From an uncultured Shewanella sp. (lineage in GTDB: Bacteria > Pseudomonadota > Gammaproteobacteria > Enterobacterales > Shewanellaceae): a stretch of DNA of 64,000 bases. A program made the position numbers and the translations under genes. The DNA lies in NCBI RefSeq assembly GCF_947501225.1, contig NZ_CANMUW010000020.1, positions 1 through 64,000 on the forward strand. Reading direction: 5' to 3'. Under the pieces are notes generated by a model. That model was not told where the DNA came from. It worked only from the letters and a program-made list of their open reading frames with translations, and made no database searches. Within the stretch, counting starts at the first letter, position 1, and each line of letters begins with the position of its first letter. Positions 41,614-51,192 of this stretch are shown one piece after another.

Positions 41614-42786
41614 ATGACCAAATCCGTGATGGCGATAGCAGCCTTAGGCGCACTGCTCTTTAGCATTACCTGTTCAGCCACCTCCGATGCTATGACCCCC
41701 CTGAATATTGAGGAACTGAGACTAGAAGCAGCAAACCAGTCGATGCCCGATGTTGTCACACGCTACCAAGCCTTGGTTGACGGCCTGGACAGTAAGTACC
41801 GCCAACAGACCGACGAACTTGAGATGACAAAGATGGTCGCTCGTCAGGGGGAGAGGTTATGGCAACAAGCCGTTAGAGATGTACAATCCGGCAGTACCGA
41901 TGACAGACCGCTCTACTGGAGTCGTCTGGCCATGCACCGTCAACTGAAGCAAAGCCGCCCAGCATTTAATATGGCTCCCTGGCAGCAGGATATTTTATTA
42001 CGCGCCGTTGAAAAATCCTCCAGAGGCTTTAGCAACGTACTCTTCTCAGATGACTCTGAGATAAAAATATTACTTACCGGCTTCGACCCTTTCTTCCTCG
42101 ACCGCGACATCGGCCAGAGTAATCCTTCGGGGCTGGTTGCACTCTCCTTAGATGGTTATAAGTTCTCTGTTAACGGCAAGGTGGCGCAAATTGAAACCGT
42201 GATGATTCCGGTTCGCTTCGCCGATTTTGATGAGGGGATGATAGAGTCTCTGCTGACACCGGTTTATCGAGAAAAGAGTGTCGACATGATAGTGACCGTC
42301 AGCATGGGCCGTGATGATTTCGACCTTGAGCGATTCCCCGGACGCAACCGAAGTGCGGCCGCTCCCGATAACCTGAACATACTGACAGGCGCGAGTAAAC
42401 AGCACCCAGTGGCACCTATGTTTAACCGAAAAGAGCTGGAAGGTCCCGAATTTGTTGAGTTCTCTCTCCCGGTCACTGCAATGCAGTCCGCGGCAGGGCA
42501 ATGGAAGGTCAACGACAATCACAAGGTGACTTCAGTCGCTAAAGGTGAATTTACCCCATCCTCCCTCTCCGAGCTACAAAATGAAACCTCCGTAGAGGGC
42601 TCTGGAGGGGGTTACCTTTCCAATGAGATATCTTACCGTGCGGTATTGCTGGGTGAAAGGTTCAACAGCACGATTGCCGTCGGGCATATACACACCCCAA
42701 GAGTTTCCGGCCACGATCCAAAAGTTGAAGGCGAAATAATGAAACAGGTTAAAGCTATGGTCATTGCAGGTGCAGCCGACTTATAA
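41614..42786 (+). CDS. exported pyroglutamyl-peptidase-like protein lacking the catalytic Cys
   Basis: A 390-residue protein with a likely signal peptide (SVMAIAALGALLFSITCSATS), an N-terminal helical region of about 130 residues, and a C-terminal domain like pyroglutamyl peptidase I (peptidase C15): ILLTGFDPFFLDRDIGQSNPSG (about 152) and, near the end, the Y-x-C-N-x-x-x-Y block in the form YLSNEISY (about 334), then GHIHTP with the catalytic-type His (about 360). The Cys is replaced by Ser at about 336. Ordinary Pcp is about 215 residues and cytoplasmic, so this is longer, exported and altered at the nucleophile. It could act by a Ser or have lost activity. It has AAGGAA before its ATG. Confidence 0.8.
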   Translation: MTKSVMAIAALGALLFSITCSATSDAMTPLNIEELRLEAANQSMPDVVTRYQALVDGLDSKYRQQTDELEMTKMVARQGERLWQQAVRDVQSGSTDDRPLYWSRLAMHRQLKQSRPAFNMAPWQQDILLRAVEKSSRGFSNVLFSDDSEIKILLTGFDPFFLDRDIGQSNPSGLVALSLDGYKFSVNGKVAQIETVMIPVRFADFDEGMIESLLTPVYREKSVDMIVTVSMGRDDFDLERFPGRNRSAAAPDNLNILTGASKQHPVAPMFNRKELEGPEFVEFSLPVTAMQSAAGQWKVNDNHKVTSVAKGEFTPSSLSELQNETSVEGSGGGYLSNEISYRAVLLGERFNSTIAVGHIHTPRVSGHDPKVEGEIMKQVKAMVIAGAADL

Positions 42787-42843
42787 TGTAGCCCTATTTA
42801 GGAGCCCGGCAGCTTGCCGGGCTCCCGCCTGAACTGAGAATCG

Positions 42844-43425
42844 ATGTTTAAGTTATTCAAGTCTGTGACCGATAGCAGTCTGCCTGCAGATAGGGAGCCG
42901 AAAACGGCTTCGAATCAGCCAGAAGAGCAGTGTTATGAGTTTGATTCAGAGCTCCACACTCGTGTAGCCCGACAGGTTTTAGACTGCTATCGAATCGCCG
43001 AGCGGCAGCTGAACCATATATTTCCGCGCCCGGAGATCAGTTTTACATTGAGAGGCAGGAGCGCTGGTACGGCCCACCTGCAACTCAATAAGCTCAGATT
43101 CAACCCGGTTCTGCTCGCTGAAAACAGTGATATTTTTCTGAGCGAGGTTATCCCACATGAGATCTGCCATCTACTCGCCTACCACCTCTACGGCAAGGTC
43201 AAACCTCACGGTAAAGAGTGGCAATCTTTGATGATTAACCTCTTTGCTGTTCAGCCAAACACGACCCACAGCCTGGACACCCGCTCGGTAGACGGAAAAA
43301 GATTTGATTACCTTTGTGGATGCGGCCCCGTCAAGCTGAGCATCAGACGACATAACAAGATCCAACGTGGCGAGACGCAATATCGATGTCGGCGATGCAA
43401 GAGAGAGTTAACCAGAGCGGCGTAA
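42844..43425 (+). CDS. sprT: SprT-family zinc metalloprotease-like protein
   Basis: A 193-residue SprT-like protein with the zinc site HEICHLLAYHLYGKVKPHGKEW (about residues 100-121, HExxH plus the following His) and a C-terminal zinc ribbon (CGCGPVK... YRCRRCKREL). SprT and related SPRTN proteins cleave proteins cross-linked to DNA in eukaryotes; the bacterial role is unclear. The first 35 residues are not conserved. Endonuclease endA follows 190 bp downstream on the same strand; in Enterobacteria sprT and endA are also neighbours. Confidence 0.9.
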   Translation: MFKLFKSVTDSSLPADREPKTASNQPEEQCYEFDSELHTRVARQVLDCYRIAERQLNHIFPRPEISFTLRGRSAGTAHLQLNKLRFNPVLLAENSDIFLSEVIPHEICHLLAYHLYGKVKPHGKEWQSLMINLFAVQPNTTHSLDTRSVDGKRFDYLCGCGPVKLSIRRHNKIQRGETQYRCRRCKRELTRAA

Positions 43426-43615
43426 ATACAGAGGGGAGAGTTACCACATAGTTAATCCGCTTTCAGGCTGGCATCCCCCCTCTGTTCGATAATCTTCCAC
43501 CACCAACTTGCCTGGGCTCCCATTCATCCCGTAAAATCTCGCCCCAGAGCAGAAAACTGCCAGAAATATGATCATACCGCACTCAGTATTTTCAGTGCAA
43601 TTTAGGGACAGATAA

Positions 43616-44371
43616 TTGAAATTGTTTGATAAATTAAACTCAGCCTTTCTACTGGGTCTTGGGTTAACTCTGTTTTTTTCCACCTCCTCGATAGCCTCTC
43701 CGTCTCATCCAAGTAGCTTCAGTCAGGCTAAGAGGCTGGCAAAGGAGATCTACATCAACAACCTGCCTGCCACCAGCTTCTATTGCGGCTGCGATATCAA
43801 GATCTCGGGTAAGAAGTGGCAAACTGACTTTTCCCGCTGTGGCTATCAGGTGAGAAAGCAACAAAAACGCGCCGCCCGTATCGAATGGGAACATATAGTG
43901 CCGGCATGGGAACTCGGTCATCAGAGACTCTGCTGGCAACAGGGTGGGCGTAAAAACTGTGGTAAACGCGATAAAACATTCAGAACCATGGAGTCCGATC
44001 TGCATAACCTGGTGCCTGCCATCGGCGAGGTTAATGGCGATCGCAGCAACTATAGGTTTAGCCAATGGAACGGCAAGGCCGATCAGTATGGTCAGTGTGC
44101 TATGGTTATCGATTTCAAGTCGAGAAAGGCTGCCCCCCCCGTCCATACGCGCGGTAAAATAGCCCGCACTTACCTCTATATGCAGAAAACTTATGATTTA
44201 AAAATAGCAAAAAGCCAATTAAAGCTGTTCAAAGCATGGGATAAAACCTATCCAGTTGATACTATCGAATGTAAAAGAGATAACGCCATAGCCATAACTC
44301 AGGGAAACCATAACCCTTTTGTTAAAGAGCAATGTGATGCAATAGCTAGTAAACAGCAGGTTGCGGAGTAA
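43616..44371 (+). CDS. endA: secreted endonuclease I
   Basis: A 251-residue periplasmic nuclease that cuts double-stranded DNA. It has a signal peptide (NSAFLLGLGLTLFFSTSSIAS), then the endonuclease I domain with RIEWEHIVPAWELG (catalytic His region, about residue 95), the Cys-rich insert around CWQQGGRKNCGKRD, and ESDLHNLVPAIGEVNGDRSNYRF. The start is a TTG with AGGGA eight bases upstream. The run of eight C residues at about 44133-44140 lies in frame. It is followed within eight bases by rsmE. Confidence 0.95.
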   Translation: MKLFDKLNSAFLLGLGLTLFFSTSSIASPSHPSSFSQAKRLAKEIYINNLPATSFYCGCDIKISGKKWQTDFSRCGYQVRKQQKRAARIEWEHIVPAWELGHQRLCWQQGGRKNCGKRDKTFRTMESDLHNLVPAIGEVNGDRSNYRFSQWNGKADQYGQCAMVIDFKSRKAAPPVHTRGKIARTYLYMQKTYDLKIAKSQLKLFKAWDKTYPVDTIECKRDNAIAITQGNHNPFVKEQCDAIASKQQVAE

Positions 44372-44378
44372 GAAACAG

Positions 44379-45110
44379 ATGAGAATTCCCAGAATATACC
44401 AAGCGTCCTCCTTCACGGTAGGCGAGTCAATGGCTCTCGATGATGAAGCCGCTTCTCACGTCGGTCGTGTACTGCGTATGTCCAGCGGTGAGCAGGTGAG
44501 CCTGTTTAATGGCGACGGTAATGAATATCTCGCCCGGATTGAGTCTGCCAGTAAGAAAAATGTTCAAGTCAACATACTTTCATCGGCGGCTAATGACAGT
44601 GAATCTCCGCTGCATCTGCATTTAGGTCAGGTGATCTCCCGTGGTGACCGTATGGAGTTTACCATCCAAAAGTCTGTCGAGCTGGGAGTGAAAACCATCA
44701 CACCTCTCTTCTCCGAACGCTGTGGCGTAAAACTCTCGGGCGAGCGATTGGAAAAGAAGATTCATCAATGGCAAAAAATTGTCATAGCCGCCTGTGAGCA
44801 GTCGGGACGCAGTTATGTGCCTCAGGTAAGACCGGCGATGTCATTAGAGGCCTGGTGCTCCGAAAAAACGCAGTCTCTGAAATTAAATCTGCATCCAAGG
44901 GCGGCACACGGAATTGGAGGGTTAACGCTCCCTAATAAGAGAGTCAGGCTGTTGATCGGGCCCGAAGGTGGCTTGTCTGAAGCAGAGATATCGATGACAG
45001 AGCAGCACGCTTTTACCGATGTCTTATTGGGCCCCAGAGTCTTGCGAACCGAAACCGCAGCCTTAACGGCAATAAGTGCACTTCAACTAAAATTTGGCGA
45101 TCTGGATTAA
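44379..45110 (+). CDS. rsmE: 16S rRNA m3U1498 methyltransferase
   Basis: A 243-residue SPOUT-family methyltransferase that adds a methyl group to U1498 of 16S rRNA using S-adenosylmethionine. It has the N-terminal PUA-like part (RIYQASSF, HVGRVLRMSSGEQVSLFNGDG) and the knot signature LLIGPEGGLSEAE (about 195) with LGPRVLRTETAALTAI. The start at the ATG of MRIPRIYQ has GGAG upstream; an earlier in-frame TTG is less likely. It comes right after endA. Confidence 0.96.
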   Translation: MRIPRIYQASSFTVGESMALDDEAASHVGRVLRMSSGEQVSLFNGDGNEYLARIESASKKNVQVNILSSAANDSESPLHLHLGQVISRGDRMEFTIQKSVELGVKTITPLFSERCGVKLSGERLEKKIHQWQKIVIAACEQSGRSYVPQVRPAMSLEAWCSEKTQSLKLNLHPRAAHGIGGLTLPNKRVRLLIGPEGGLSEAEISMTEQHAFTDVLLGPRVLRTETAALTAISALQLKFGDLD

Positions 45111-45177
45111 ACATTCGTTCCCGGAAAGCCCCAGAATAGATACTGTCTGTAAAGACGGTAAACGAGGAAACAACTTC

Positions 45178-46128
45178 ATGATCAAGCTCGGCATAGTGAT
45201 GGATCCCATCAGCGATATCAACATCAAGAAAGATTCAAGTTTCGCCATGTTATTAGCCGCTCAAAGCCGTGGCTATCAACTCTTCTACATGGAGATGCAA
45301 GATCTTGCCATGGTCAATGGTGAGGCGATGGCTAAGATGCGTGGCTTATCGGTCAAAAACGATCCCGATAGCTGGTTCGAACTGGGTGAGGTGGTAGACA
45401 CTCCGCTTTCGGAGCTCGACGTCGTCTTGATGCGCAAAGATCCTCCTTTCGATACCGAGTTCATCTACGCGACCTATATGCTTGAAAGGGCAGAGGAGGA
45501 GGGAGTTCTTATCGTCAATAAGCCCCAGAGCCTGCGCGATGCCAACGAAAAACTGTTCACCGCCTGGTTCCCTGAATTCACTCCAGAGACTATGGTCACA
45601 CGTGATGCCGAACGCATCCGTGAATTCTACAAGCAAAAGGGCGACATCATTCTCAAACCTTTAGATGGGATGGGCGGCACTCTTATCTTCAGAATCAAGG
45701 CCAGCGATCCCAATGTGGGCGTGATCATCGAAACCTTGACCGAATACGGCCAACGTTACGCTATGGCTCAAGCATTTATTCCAGACATCACCTCGGGCGA
45801 TAAGCGAATCCTGGTCGTCGACGGAGAACCGGTCCCCTACTCTCTTGCGCGCATCCCTCAAAAAGGCGAAACCCGGGGCAACCTGGCTGCCGGCGGCCGC
45901 GGTGTTGCCCAGTCGCTATCAGATAGCGACTGGGCCATTGCCAGAGCGATTGGACCTGAACTGAAGAAGCGTGGTCTCATCTTCGTCGGATTAGATGTCA
46001 TTGGTGACAAACTCACCGAGATAAATGTAACAAGCCCAACCTGCATCAAAGAGATCGAAGCCGCCTTCGATGTCGATATCACAGGTATGTTGATGGACGC
46101 TATCGAAGCAAGATTGAAGGCAAGTTAA
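45178..46128 (+). CDS. gshB: glutathione synthetase
   Basis: A 316-residue ATP-grasp ligase that joins gamma-glutamylcysteine and glycine into glutathione. Length matches E. coli GshB (315-316). Marks are IKLGIVMDPISDINIKKDSSFAML at the N-terminus, the ATP-binding DIILKPLDGMGGTLIFR (about 155) and NVTSPTCIKEIE (about 283). The ATG at 45178 has GAGGAAA before it. The stop overlaps the phoA start by one base. Confidence 0.97.
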   Translation: MIKLGIVMDPISDINIKKDSSFAMLLAAQSRGYQLFYMEMQDLAMVNGEAMAKMRGLSVKNDPDSWFELGEVVDTPLSELDVVLMRKDPPFDTEFIYATYMLERAEEEGVLIVNKPQSLRDANEKLFTAWFPEFTPETMVTRDAERIREFYKQKGDIILKPLDGMGGTLIFRIKASDPNVGVIIETLTEYGQRYAMAQAFIPDITSGDKRILVVDGEPVPYSLARIPQKGETRGNLAAGGRGVAQSLSDSDWAIARAIGPELKKRGLIFVGLDVIGDKLTEINVTSPTCIKEIEAAFDVDITGMLMDAIEARLKAS

Positions 46129-47489
46129 TGAGACCGAACTTACTCAATTTAACCCGCTCCCTACTCGCCGTAGCGGTACTACTCTCCGCCGCCTCGGTTC
46201 AGGCCCATATAGACACTCCCACTCAGACTATGATGGGAGATGCCCCCACTGTCCCTAAGAATATCGTCATTCTGGTTGGCGATGGCATGGGGCCGGCCTA
46301 TACCAGTGCCTATAGATACTATAAAGACAACCCTGATACACAGGAGATTGAACAGACAGTATTTGACCGGCTTTTGGTCGGCACGGCCAGCACCTACCCG
46401 GCCCGTGTCAGCGGTTATGTTACAGATTCTGCAGCGTCGGCAACCGCCTTGGCTACGGGAGTAAAGTCCTATAACGGTGCGATATCGGTCGATACCGATA
46501 AACGCCCTTTACCCACCATTATGGAGATGGCAAAGAAACGCGGACTTTCGACCGGCATCGCGGTGACCTCCCAGATAAATCATGCCACTCCAGCTGCATT
46601 CCTTACCCATAGTGAGAGCCGTAGAAATTATGATGAGATAGCCGCCAGCTACCTGAATACCGATGCCGATGTCATGTTAGGTGGCGGTCAAAAGTACTTC
46701 CCGGCCAAGCTTATCAGCCAATTTGAGGCTAAAGGGTACCGCTATCTATCCGAGTTTTCTCAGCTGGAGACGGTAACTGAACCTAAGGTTATCGGCCTGT
46801 TTGCCGAGGTTCAGCTGCCCTGGGCGATCGATGAACCAGGTGACCACAAACTCAGTAAGATGACGGCTAAGGCACTGGAACTGCTTTCAGGCAATGAGCA
46901 GGGGTTTGTACTCTTGGTCGAGGGCAGCTTAATCGATTGGGCCGGACACAATAATGATATCGCAACGGCTATGGCTGAGATGGATGAGTTTGCCAATGCT
47001 CTGGAGGTCGTTGAGCAGTACGTTCGGCAAAACAGAGATACCTTAATGGTCGCCACCGCCGATCACAACACCGGAGGCCTTAGCATTGGTGCCAAAGGGA
47101 AATATATCTGGAAAACAGAGATTCTCAGATCTGTACAGTCCAGCCCGGCGACAATAGCCGCTAAGGCCCTGGGGGATGATGGCTGGAAAGATGAGCTGAT
47201 AGCTAAGTTGGGATTCGAACTCACTACTGATGAGCTCACTCAACTCTCCCGGGCACGCATGCAGGGACAAGATGTGATGGTAACAGCCATCAAACAGCTT
47301 ATCGATCGTCGTTCAAATACCGGCTGGACAACAGGGGGTCATACAGGAATGGATGTACAGGTTTTTGCATCAGGCCCTGCGTCGACGCTGTTCAATGGGT
47401 ACCAGGACAATACAGAGATAGCGCAAAAAATTATGAGCCTGCTGCCTAAGCTCAAAGTAACGACAGATGCAGCCGGAGCTCAAAAGTAA
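46128..47489 (+). CDS. phoA: alkaline phosphatase
   Basis: A 453-residue secreted phosphomonoesterase. It has a signal peptide (LTRSLLAVAVLLSAASVQA), the metal-binding ILVGDGMG (about residue 49), the nucleophile Ser in VTDSAASATAL (about 105), HNNDIA and TADHNTGGLSIG with zinc-ligand Asp and His (about 310), and GGHTGMDVQVFA near the end. It releases phosphate in the periplasm. It starts one base inside the gshB stop, so it is translationally tied to gshB; phosphate-starvation control was not evident. The organisation is as in S. oneidensis by memory. Confidence 0.93.
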   Translation: MRPNLLNLTRSLLAVAVLLSAASVQAHIDTPTQTMMGDAPTVPKNIVILVGDGMGPAYTSAYRYYKDNPDTQEIEQTVFDRLLVGTASTYPARVSGYVTDSAASATALATGVKSYNGAISVDTDKRPLPTIMEMAKKRGLSTGIAVTSQINHATPAAFLTHSESRRNYDEIAASYLNTDADVMLGGGQKYFPAKLISQFEAKGYRYLSEFSQLETVTEPKVIGLFAEVQLPWAIDEPGDHKLSKMTAKALELLSGNEQGFVLLVEGSLIDWAGHNNDIATAMAEMDEFANALEVVEQYVRQNRDTLMVATADHNTGGLSIGAKGKYIWKTEILRSVQSSPATIAAKALGDDGWKDELIAKLGFELTTDELTQLSRARMQGQDVMVTAIKQLIDRRSNTGWTTGGHTGMDVQVFASGPASTLFNGYQDNTEIAQKIMSLLPKLKVTTDAAGAQK

Positions 47490-47516
47490 ACCGCTGTCAT
47501 GACTCGATACACGATA

Positions 47517-50003
47517 TTAGCTCCCCAACTTCCCCAGTTGGGGAGCCTGCTCAGTCGGCCAGATGCTGTCGTGCTCTATCTGCTTTAATATTGTGAGCAC
47601 CCTCTCCTCATCCAGAGGCTTTGAAAACAGATATCCTTGGGCCAGTTCACAATTAGCGTCGGCCAGGAATTCACATTGCTCCGGAGTCTCTATCCCTTCG
47701 GCGACAACGGTTCGTCCTAAATTATGAGCCAACTCGATAACGGTAGTCACTATGTGTGTGTCGGCACTATCTTCGAGTACTCCGGAGGTAAAACATCGAT
47801 CGATTTTCAAAACATCGAAAGGTAGCTGTTTGAGATAACTTAATGAGGAGTAGCCGGTACCAAAATCATCAATAGCGATCCGGACTCCGAGACTCTTGAG
47901 AGACTTCATCGCCGACAGTGCCAGATCGACCTGCTCAATCACACTCTCCTCTGTCACCTCCAGTAGCAGGCTCTCCGGAGGAAGGTCATATTTAGACAAG
48001 ATATGCTGCACCAGAGGGATCAATCCAGGATCCATATAGTGCTTGGCAGACAAATTGACTGCCATATAGAGGTCTTTCCACCCCTGCTCTCTTAACCTTG
48101 AAAGGTAGGCCCCGGCCTCCTCTAATACATAGTTGCCCACTAAGATGATCGCTTCACTGTGTTCGATATCGGGAATAAAATCTCCCGGCATGATAAGCCC
48201 CATCTCGGGGTGAAACCACCGAATCAGTGCCTCGAAGCCCTTTAGATTACTGTCGGGTAATCCGACAATAGGCTGCATGTAAAGAGACAGCTGTTTCTCC
48301 GCAATGGCCGCACCAATATCCTGCTCTATCCGGAGTCGGCTATTGGCTTTATGTAGCATATCTTCGGTAAAGACCCGATAGTTACTCCGGCCGGCATCTT
48401 TCGCCTGATACATGGCTAAATCGGCATATTTAATTAACTCTTCAGCCCTGACGTTCATGCTTTTACAATAGGCAACACCAATACTGGTGGTCACTATCAA
48501 CTTATGATTTCCCAACACAACAGGCTGTTGAAGTGAGGCAAAAATTTTATGGATCACTTTACGAACATCCTGATCTGAACGTATTCCCCGCAGGAGAATA
48601 AGAAACTCATCCCCACCCTGCCTGAATACTGTGTCCATGGCACGAACACTGTCGTTCAGCCTGTTAGCCACAATCTTCAACAGGTCATCGCCTTGGGTGT
48701 GACCTAAAGTATCGTTAATGCGCTTAAACTCATCCAGATCAAGGTACATCAGAGCCACTTGGTCATGAATCCGGCCGACACAAGCTATGGTCTTTTTCAG
48801 CTCATGCATCAACATCGCCTTATTCGGCAACCCCGTCAGCGTATCCAGCATAGCCAACCGCTTGAGCTCACAGGTATACTCGTCAACCTCCAGCTCTAAA
48901 TTTTGCAGCCTTTCCGCAAGTTGATGTGTCGCGGTATTGATGAGGTCGACCTCGTCGACAATCAAAGATGAAGATTTTGGCGACAACCGTTTCAAGGTTT
49001 CAAAGTCATGCTCTGCCAACAGCGGCAATAGATTAGCATGTCGGCTCAAGCTCACCACAGGCGCCCAGGCCACAAGAATGACCAAACAACCTGACAATAG
49101 GAGTGCAAACAACAGGGTACCCAACATGCTCTCCTGAAACTCATTGAGTATCGCCTGCCAATCACTGATATTGTTGATCACTAAAATTGCAGGAGAGTTC
49201 TCCCCCTCTGCCAATGGAAAAAGCCAGATTGCCGAATACTCACCGTTGACCTCATATATCCCCCCCTTTCCGGTGATCTGTTCCCAGCTGAACTTATCGG
49301 CAATCCTTTGCAAACGAGGCAGACTGGTGCGTTTATTACTTATACTGTATAGCTCTCTGGCCCAGTAACTCCTTCCCACAGGGTGTACGATTCTGGGGCC
49401 GAGCACTGCCAGCTCAAATGAACCATTCACCCGAAATCTGGCTAAAATATCGGTCAGCCCGGACTCCAGAAACAGGAGGTGTGGCTCCCCCTGCAATAAA
49501 TTGGGTACCAACACCTGAATCACACACTCACGGCGACAAACGATGCGCCAATGGGGTTCGAAATTTACCGAACTTTTCTCAAACCACAGCCTATCCTCTA
49601 CATCGACCCGGTTACCCGCATGGGCTAACACTTCTCCGGACTGTGACATCAGGTGGATCGTGCTCAACTCCCAATACAGTTGAATATCCGGCCAACGCTT
49701 ATCTAACATCTCCTGATACTTATCGACATCGAAGTCTGAGCTATCCTGACCTTCATCGTTCACCAGCAGGGCTATCTGCTGAGCAGCCAGCAAAGATTGA
49801 TCAACCGTTAAAGAAATTGAACTCTGGAGGTTTTCAGCCAATTTATTTTGCTGTGAAGTAAGTTGGTAACTTTGTTGATTAATCAGTTGGCGAAAGGTAA
49901 AGCCGCCTAAGATCCCCCCCAAGATAGTCAACATGACCATGACAGCGATAAGCAGCTTCCATTTCAAGCTGATAAAAATACTTCTTGTATCGGCCGCCGT
50001 CAT
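47517..50003 (-). CDS. membrane GGDEF-EAL c-di-GMP enzyme
   Basis: An 828-residue protein: one N-terminal helix (about 14-38), a periplasmic sensory region of about 250 residues, a second helix (about 288-312), then GGDEF (395-555) and EAL (575-815) domains. The GGDEF is intact as FRQGGDEF, with a feedback RxxD site (RAMD) five residues before it. The EAL domain keeps FEALIRW, DDFGTGYSS, LKIDRCF and AEGIETPEQ, so both synthesis and breakdown of c-di-GMP are possible. The start at 50003 has GGTGA upstream, formed by the porin gene's stop codon, so translation is coupled. It is the last gene of the PstS-like/porin operon. Confidence 0.92.
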   Translation of the reverse strand: MTAADTRSIFISLKWKLLIAVMVMLTILGGILGGFTFRQLINQQSYQLTSQQNKLAENLQSSISLTVDQSLLAAQQIALLVNDEGQDSSDFDVDKYQEMLDKRWPDIQLYWELSTIHLMSQSGEVLAHAGNRVDVEDRLWFEKSSVNFEPHWRIVCRRECVIQVLVPNLLQGEPHLLFLESGLTDILARFRVNGSFELAVLGPRIVHPVGRSYWARELYSISNKRTSLPRLQRIADKFSWEQITGKGGIYEVNGEYSAIWLFPLAEGENSPAILVINNISDWQAILNEFQESMLGTLLFALLLSGCLVILVAWAPVVSLSRHANLLPLLAEHDFETLKRLSPKSSSLIVDEVDLINTATHQLAERLQNLELEVDEYTCELKRLAMLDTLTGLPNKAMLMHELKKTIACVGRIHDQVALMYLDLDEFKRINDTLGHTQGDDLLKIVANRLNDSVRAMDTVFRQGGDEFLILLRGIRSDQDVRKVIHKIFASLQQPVVLGNHKLIVTTSIGVAYCKSMNVRAEELIKYADLAMYQAKDAGRSNYRVFTEDMLHKANSRLRIEQDIGAAIAEKQLSLYMQPIVGLPDSNLKGFEALIRWFHPEMGLIMPGDFIPDIEHSEAIILVGNYVLEEAGAYLSRLREQGWKDLYMAVNLSAKHYMDPGLIPLVQHILSKYDLPPESLLLEVTEESVIEQVDLALSAMKSLKSLGVRIAIDDFGTGYSSLSYLKQLPFDVLKIDRCFTSGVLEDSADTHIVTTVIELAHNLGRTVVAEGIETPEQCEFLADANCELAQGYLFSKPLDEERVLTILKQIEHDSIWPTEQAPQLGKLGS
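47520..47546. terminator. 11-bp hairpin at the end of the GGDEF-EAL gene
   Basis: GCTCCCCAACT pairs with AGTTGGGGAGC around a five-base loop. It overlaps the last codons of the leftward gene and lies 31 bp after phoA, where the two genes converge. There is no T run, so efficient termination is doubtful. Confidence 0.45.
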
Positions 50004-50007
50004 GGGG

Positions 50008-51192
50008 TCACCACTGGAAGCGATATGAAAGTTGCAGTGCAAACATAGACCAATGCTTGGCCTGATTGAGAGGATCCGGCGCTACGATGGGCGTCACCCA
50101 GGAAGCACCTTCGACATCATGATACTCTGCCGCGACTAACCAGTTATTGCCCGGAAGCCAGCGAACCCCATAGGTCCAATCTTTGGTATAACCAAAGTAG
50201 GCGGGGATGCCATATACAGCCTCATAATTATTGCCGTCTGGATCCTCGCTGTTATCGACATGCTTATCATATCGAACGAACAGCTCCAGGTCGTGAGGGA
50301 GATAGGCTCTGATATCGACATAATACCCTTTACCCGGGTCGCTTAGATCTTCGGCGGCAGTCGGCTGCACCAGTCCTTTAGTCACCCGGTCACTATTGAG
50401 GTACTCGGCAGTGACTTCAACGTTTTTATACCTGAGCTGGCCGGAAAACACCCAGTTGTTTAACCGGATATTTCCAGGGAAATAGTAACCGGGTATAAAA
50501 GGCTCATAGCTCACCTCGGCATCGTAATAACTGATCCCCAGACGCAGGTAATCATTTTGAAACTCTAAATCCCCTGAGTAATAACCTTCGGAATCGAACT
50601 CACCAAAGTCCGTACTTCCCATCACATTACGATCCAGATCTTCGGTTACATTGACCTGACCAACTGAAACATGCCAATCGACAACGCCATCGAGAACCTG
50701 ATGCATGCCAAACAGATCTCCCCCCTCTATATGCAGCTGCGCATCACGGAAATAATCACTATAGATTGACTGAGGCAGCATAATACTTGGACGCGTGAAG
50801 GGAACATCGCGGGTACTGGAGTAGAAACCTGTCTCATTTTTAAATCGCCCGACGCGAACCCCCAGCATCCCCTCGCCAAACTGATGGGTATATTCGGCAA
50901 ACAGGTAATCGAACATAACACCTGGATCGGAAAGCGTTCCCCACTGTCTGAACGTCAAGGCGCTGGCCAGACGAAGGTGTTCAACAGGCGTCCATGACAT
51001 GGCAAATGTGGCTTCGGTAATATCAAATGTGCTGCTATCCTCACCAACGATAAATTGGCTATCTTCTGCGGCAATAAAACCTTGTCCTGCGAACCCGCTA
51101 AATTGCCATTCAGATGCGGTTAGGGACGGGAAGGCAAATAACACCAGGGAGGCACATAAGGGCAATGAACTACGATTAACGATTGTAAACAT
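50008..51192 (-). CDS. outer-membrane porin-like protein
   Basis: A 394-residue beta-barrel protein with a signal peptide (SSLPLCASLVLFAFPSLTAS) and long alternating, aromatic-rich strands, ending with Trp (QLSYRFQW), typical of outer-membrane proteins. It resembles porins found next to GGDEF proteins in Vibrio and Shewanella. The start at 51192 has GGGAGG upstream; an earlier in-frame ATG is less likely. It overlaps the PstS-like gene by 17 bases and is four bases from the GGDEF-EAL start. Its substrate is unknown. Confidence 0.85.
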   Translation of the reverse strand: MFTIVNRSSLPLCASLVLFAFPSLTASEWQFSGFAGQGFIAAEDSQFIVGEDSSTFDITEATFAMSWTPVEHLRLASALTFRQWGTLSDPGVMFDYLFAEYTHQFGEGMLGVRVGRFKNETGFYSSTRDVPFTRPSIMLPQSIYSDYFRDAQLHIEGGDLFGMHQVLDGVVDWHVSVGQVNVTEDLDRNVMGSTDFGEFDSEGYYSGDLEFQNDYLRLGISYYDAEVSYEPFIPGYYFPGNIRLNNWVFSGQLRYKNVEVTAEYLNSDRVTKGLVQPTAAEDLSDPGKGYYVDIRAYLPHDLELFVRYDKHVDNSEDPDGNNYEAVYGIPAYFGYTKDWTYGVRWLPGNNWLVAAEYHDVEGASWVTPIVAPDPLNQAKHWSMFALQLSYRFQW

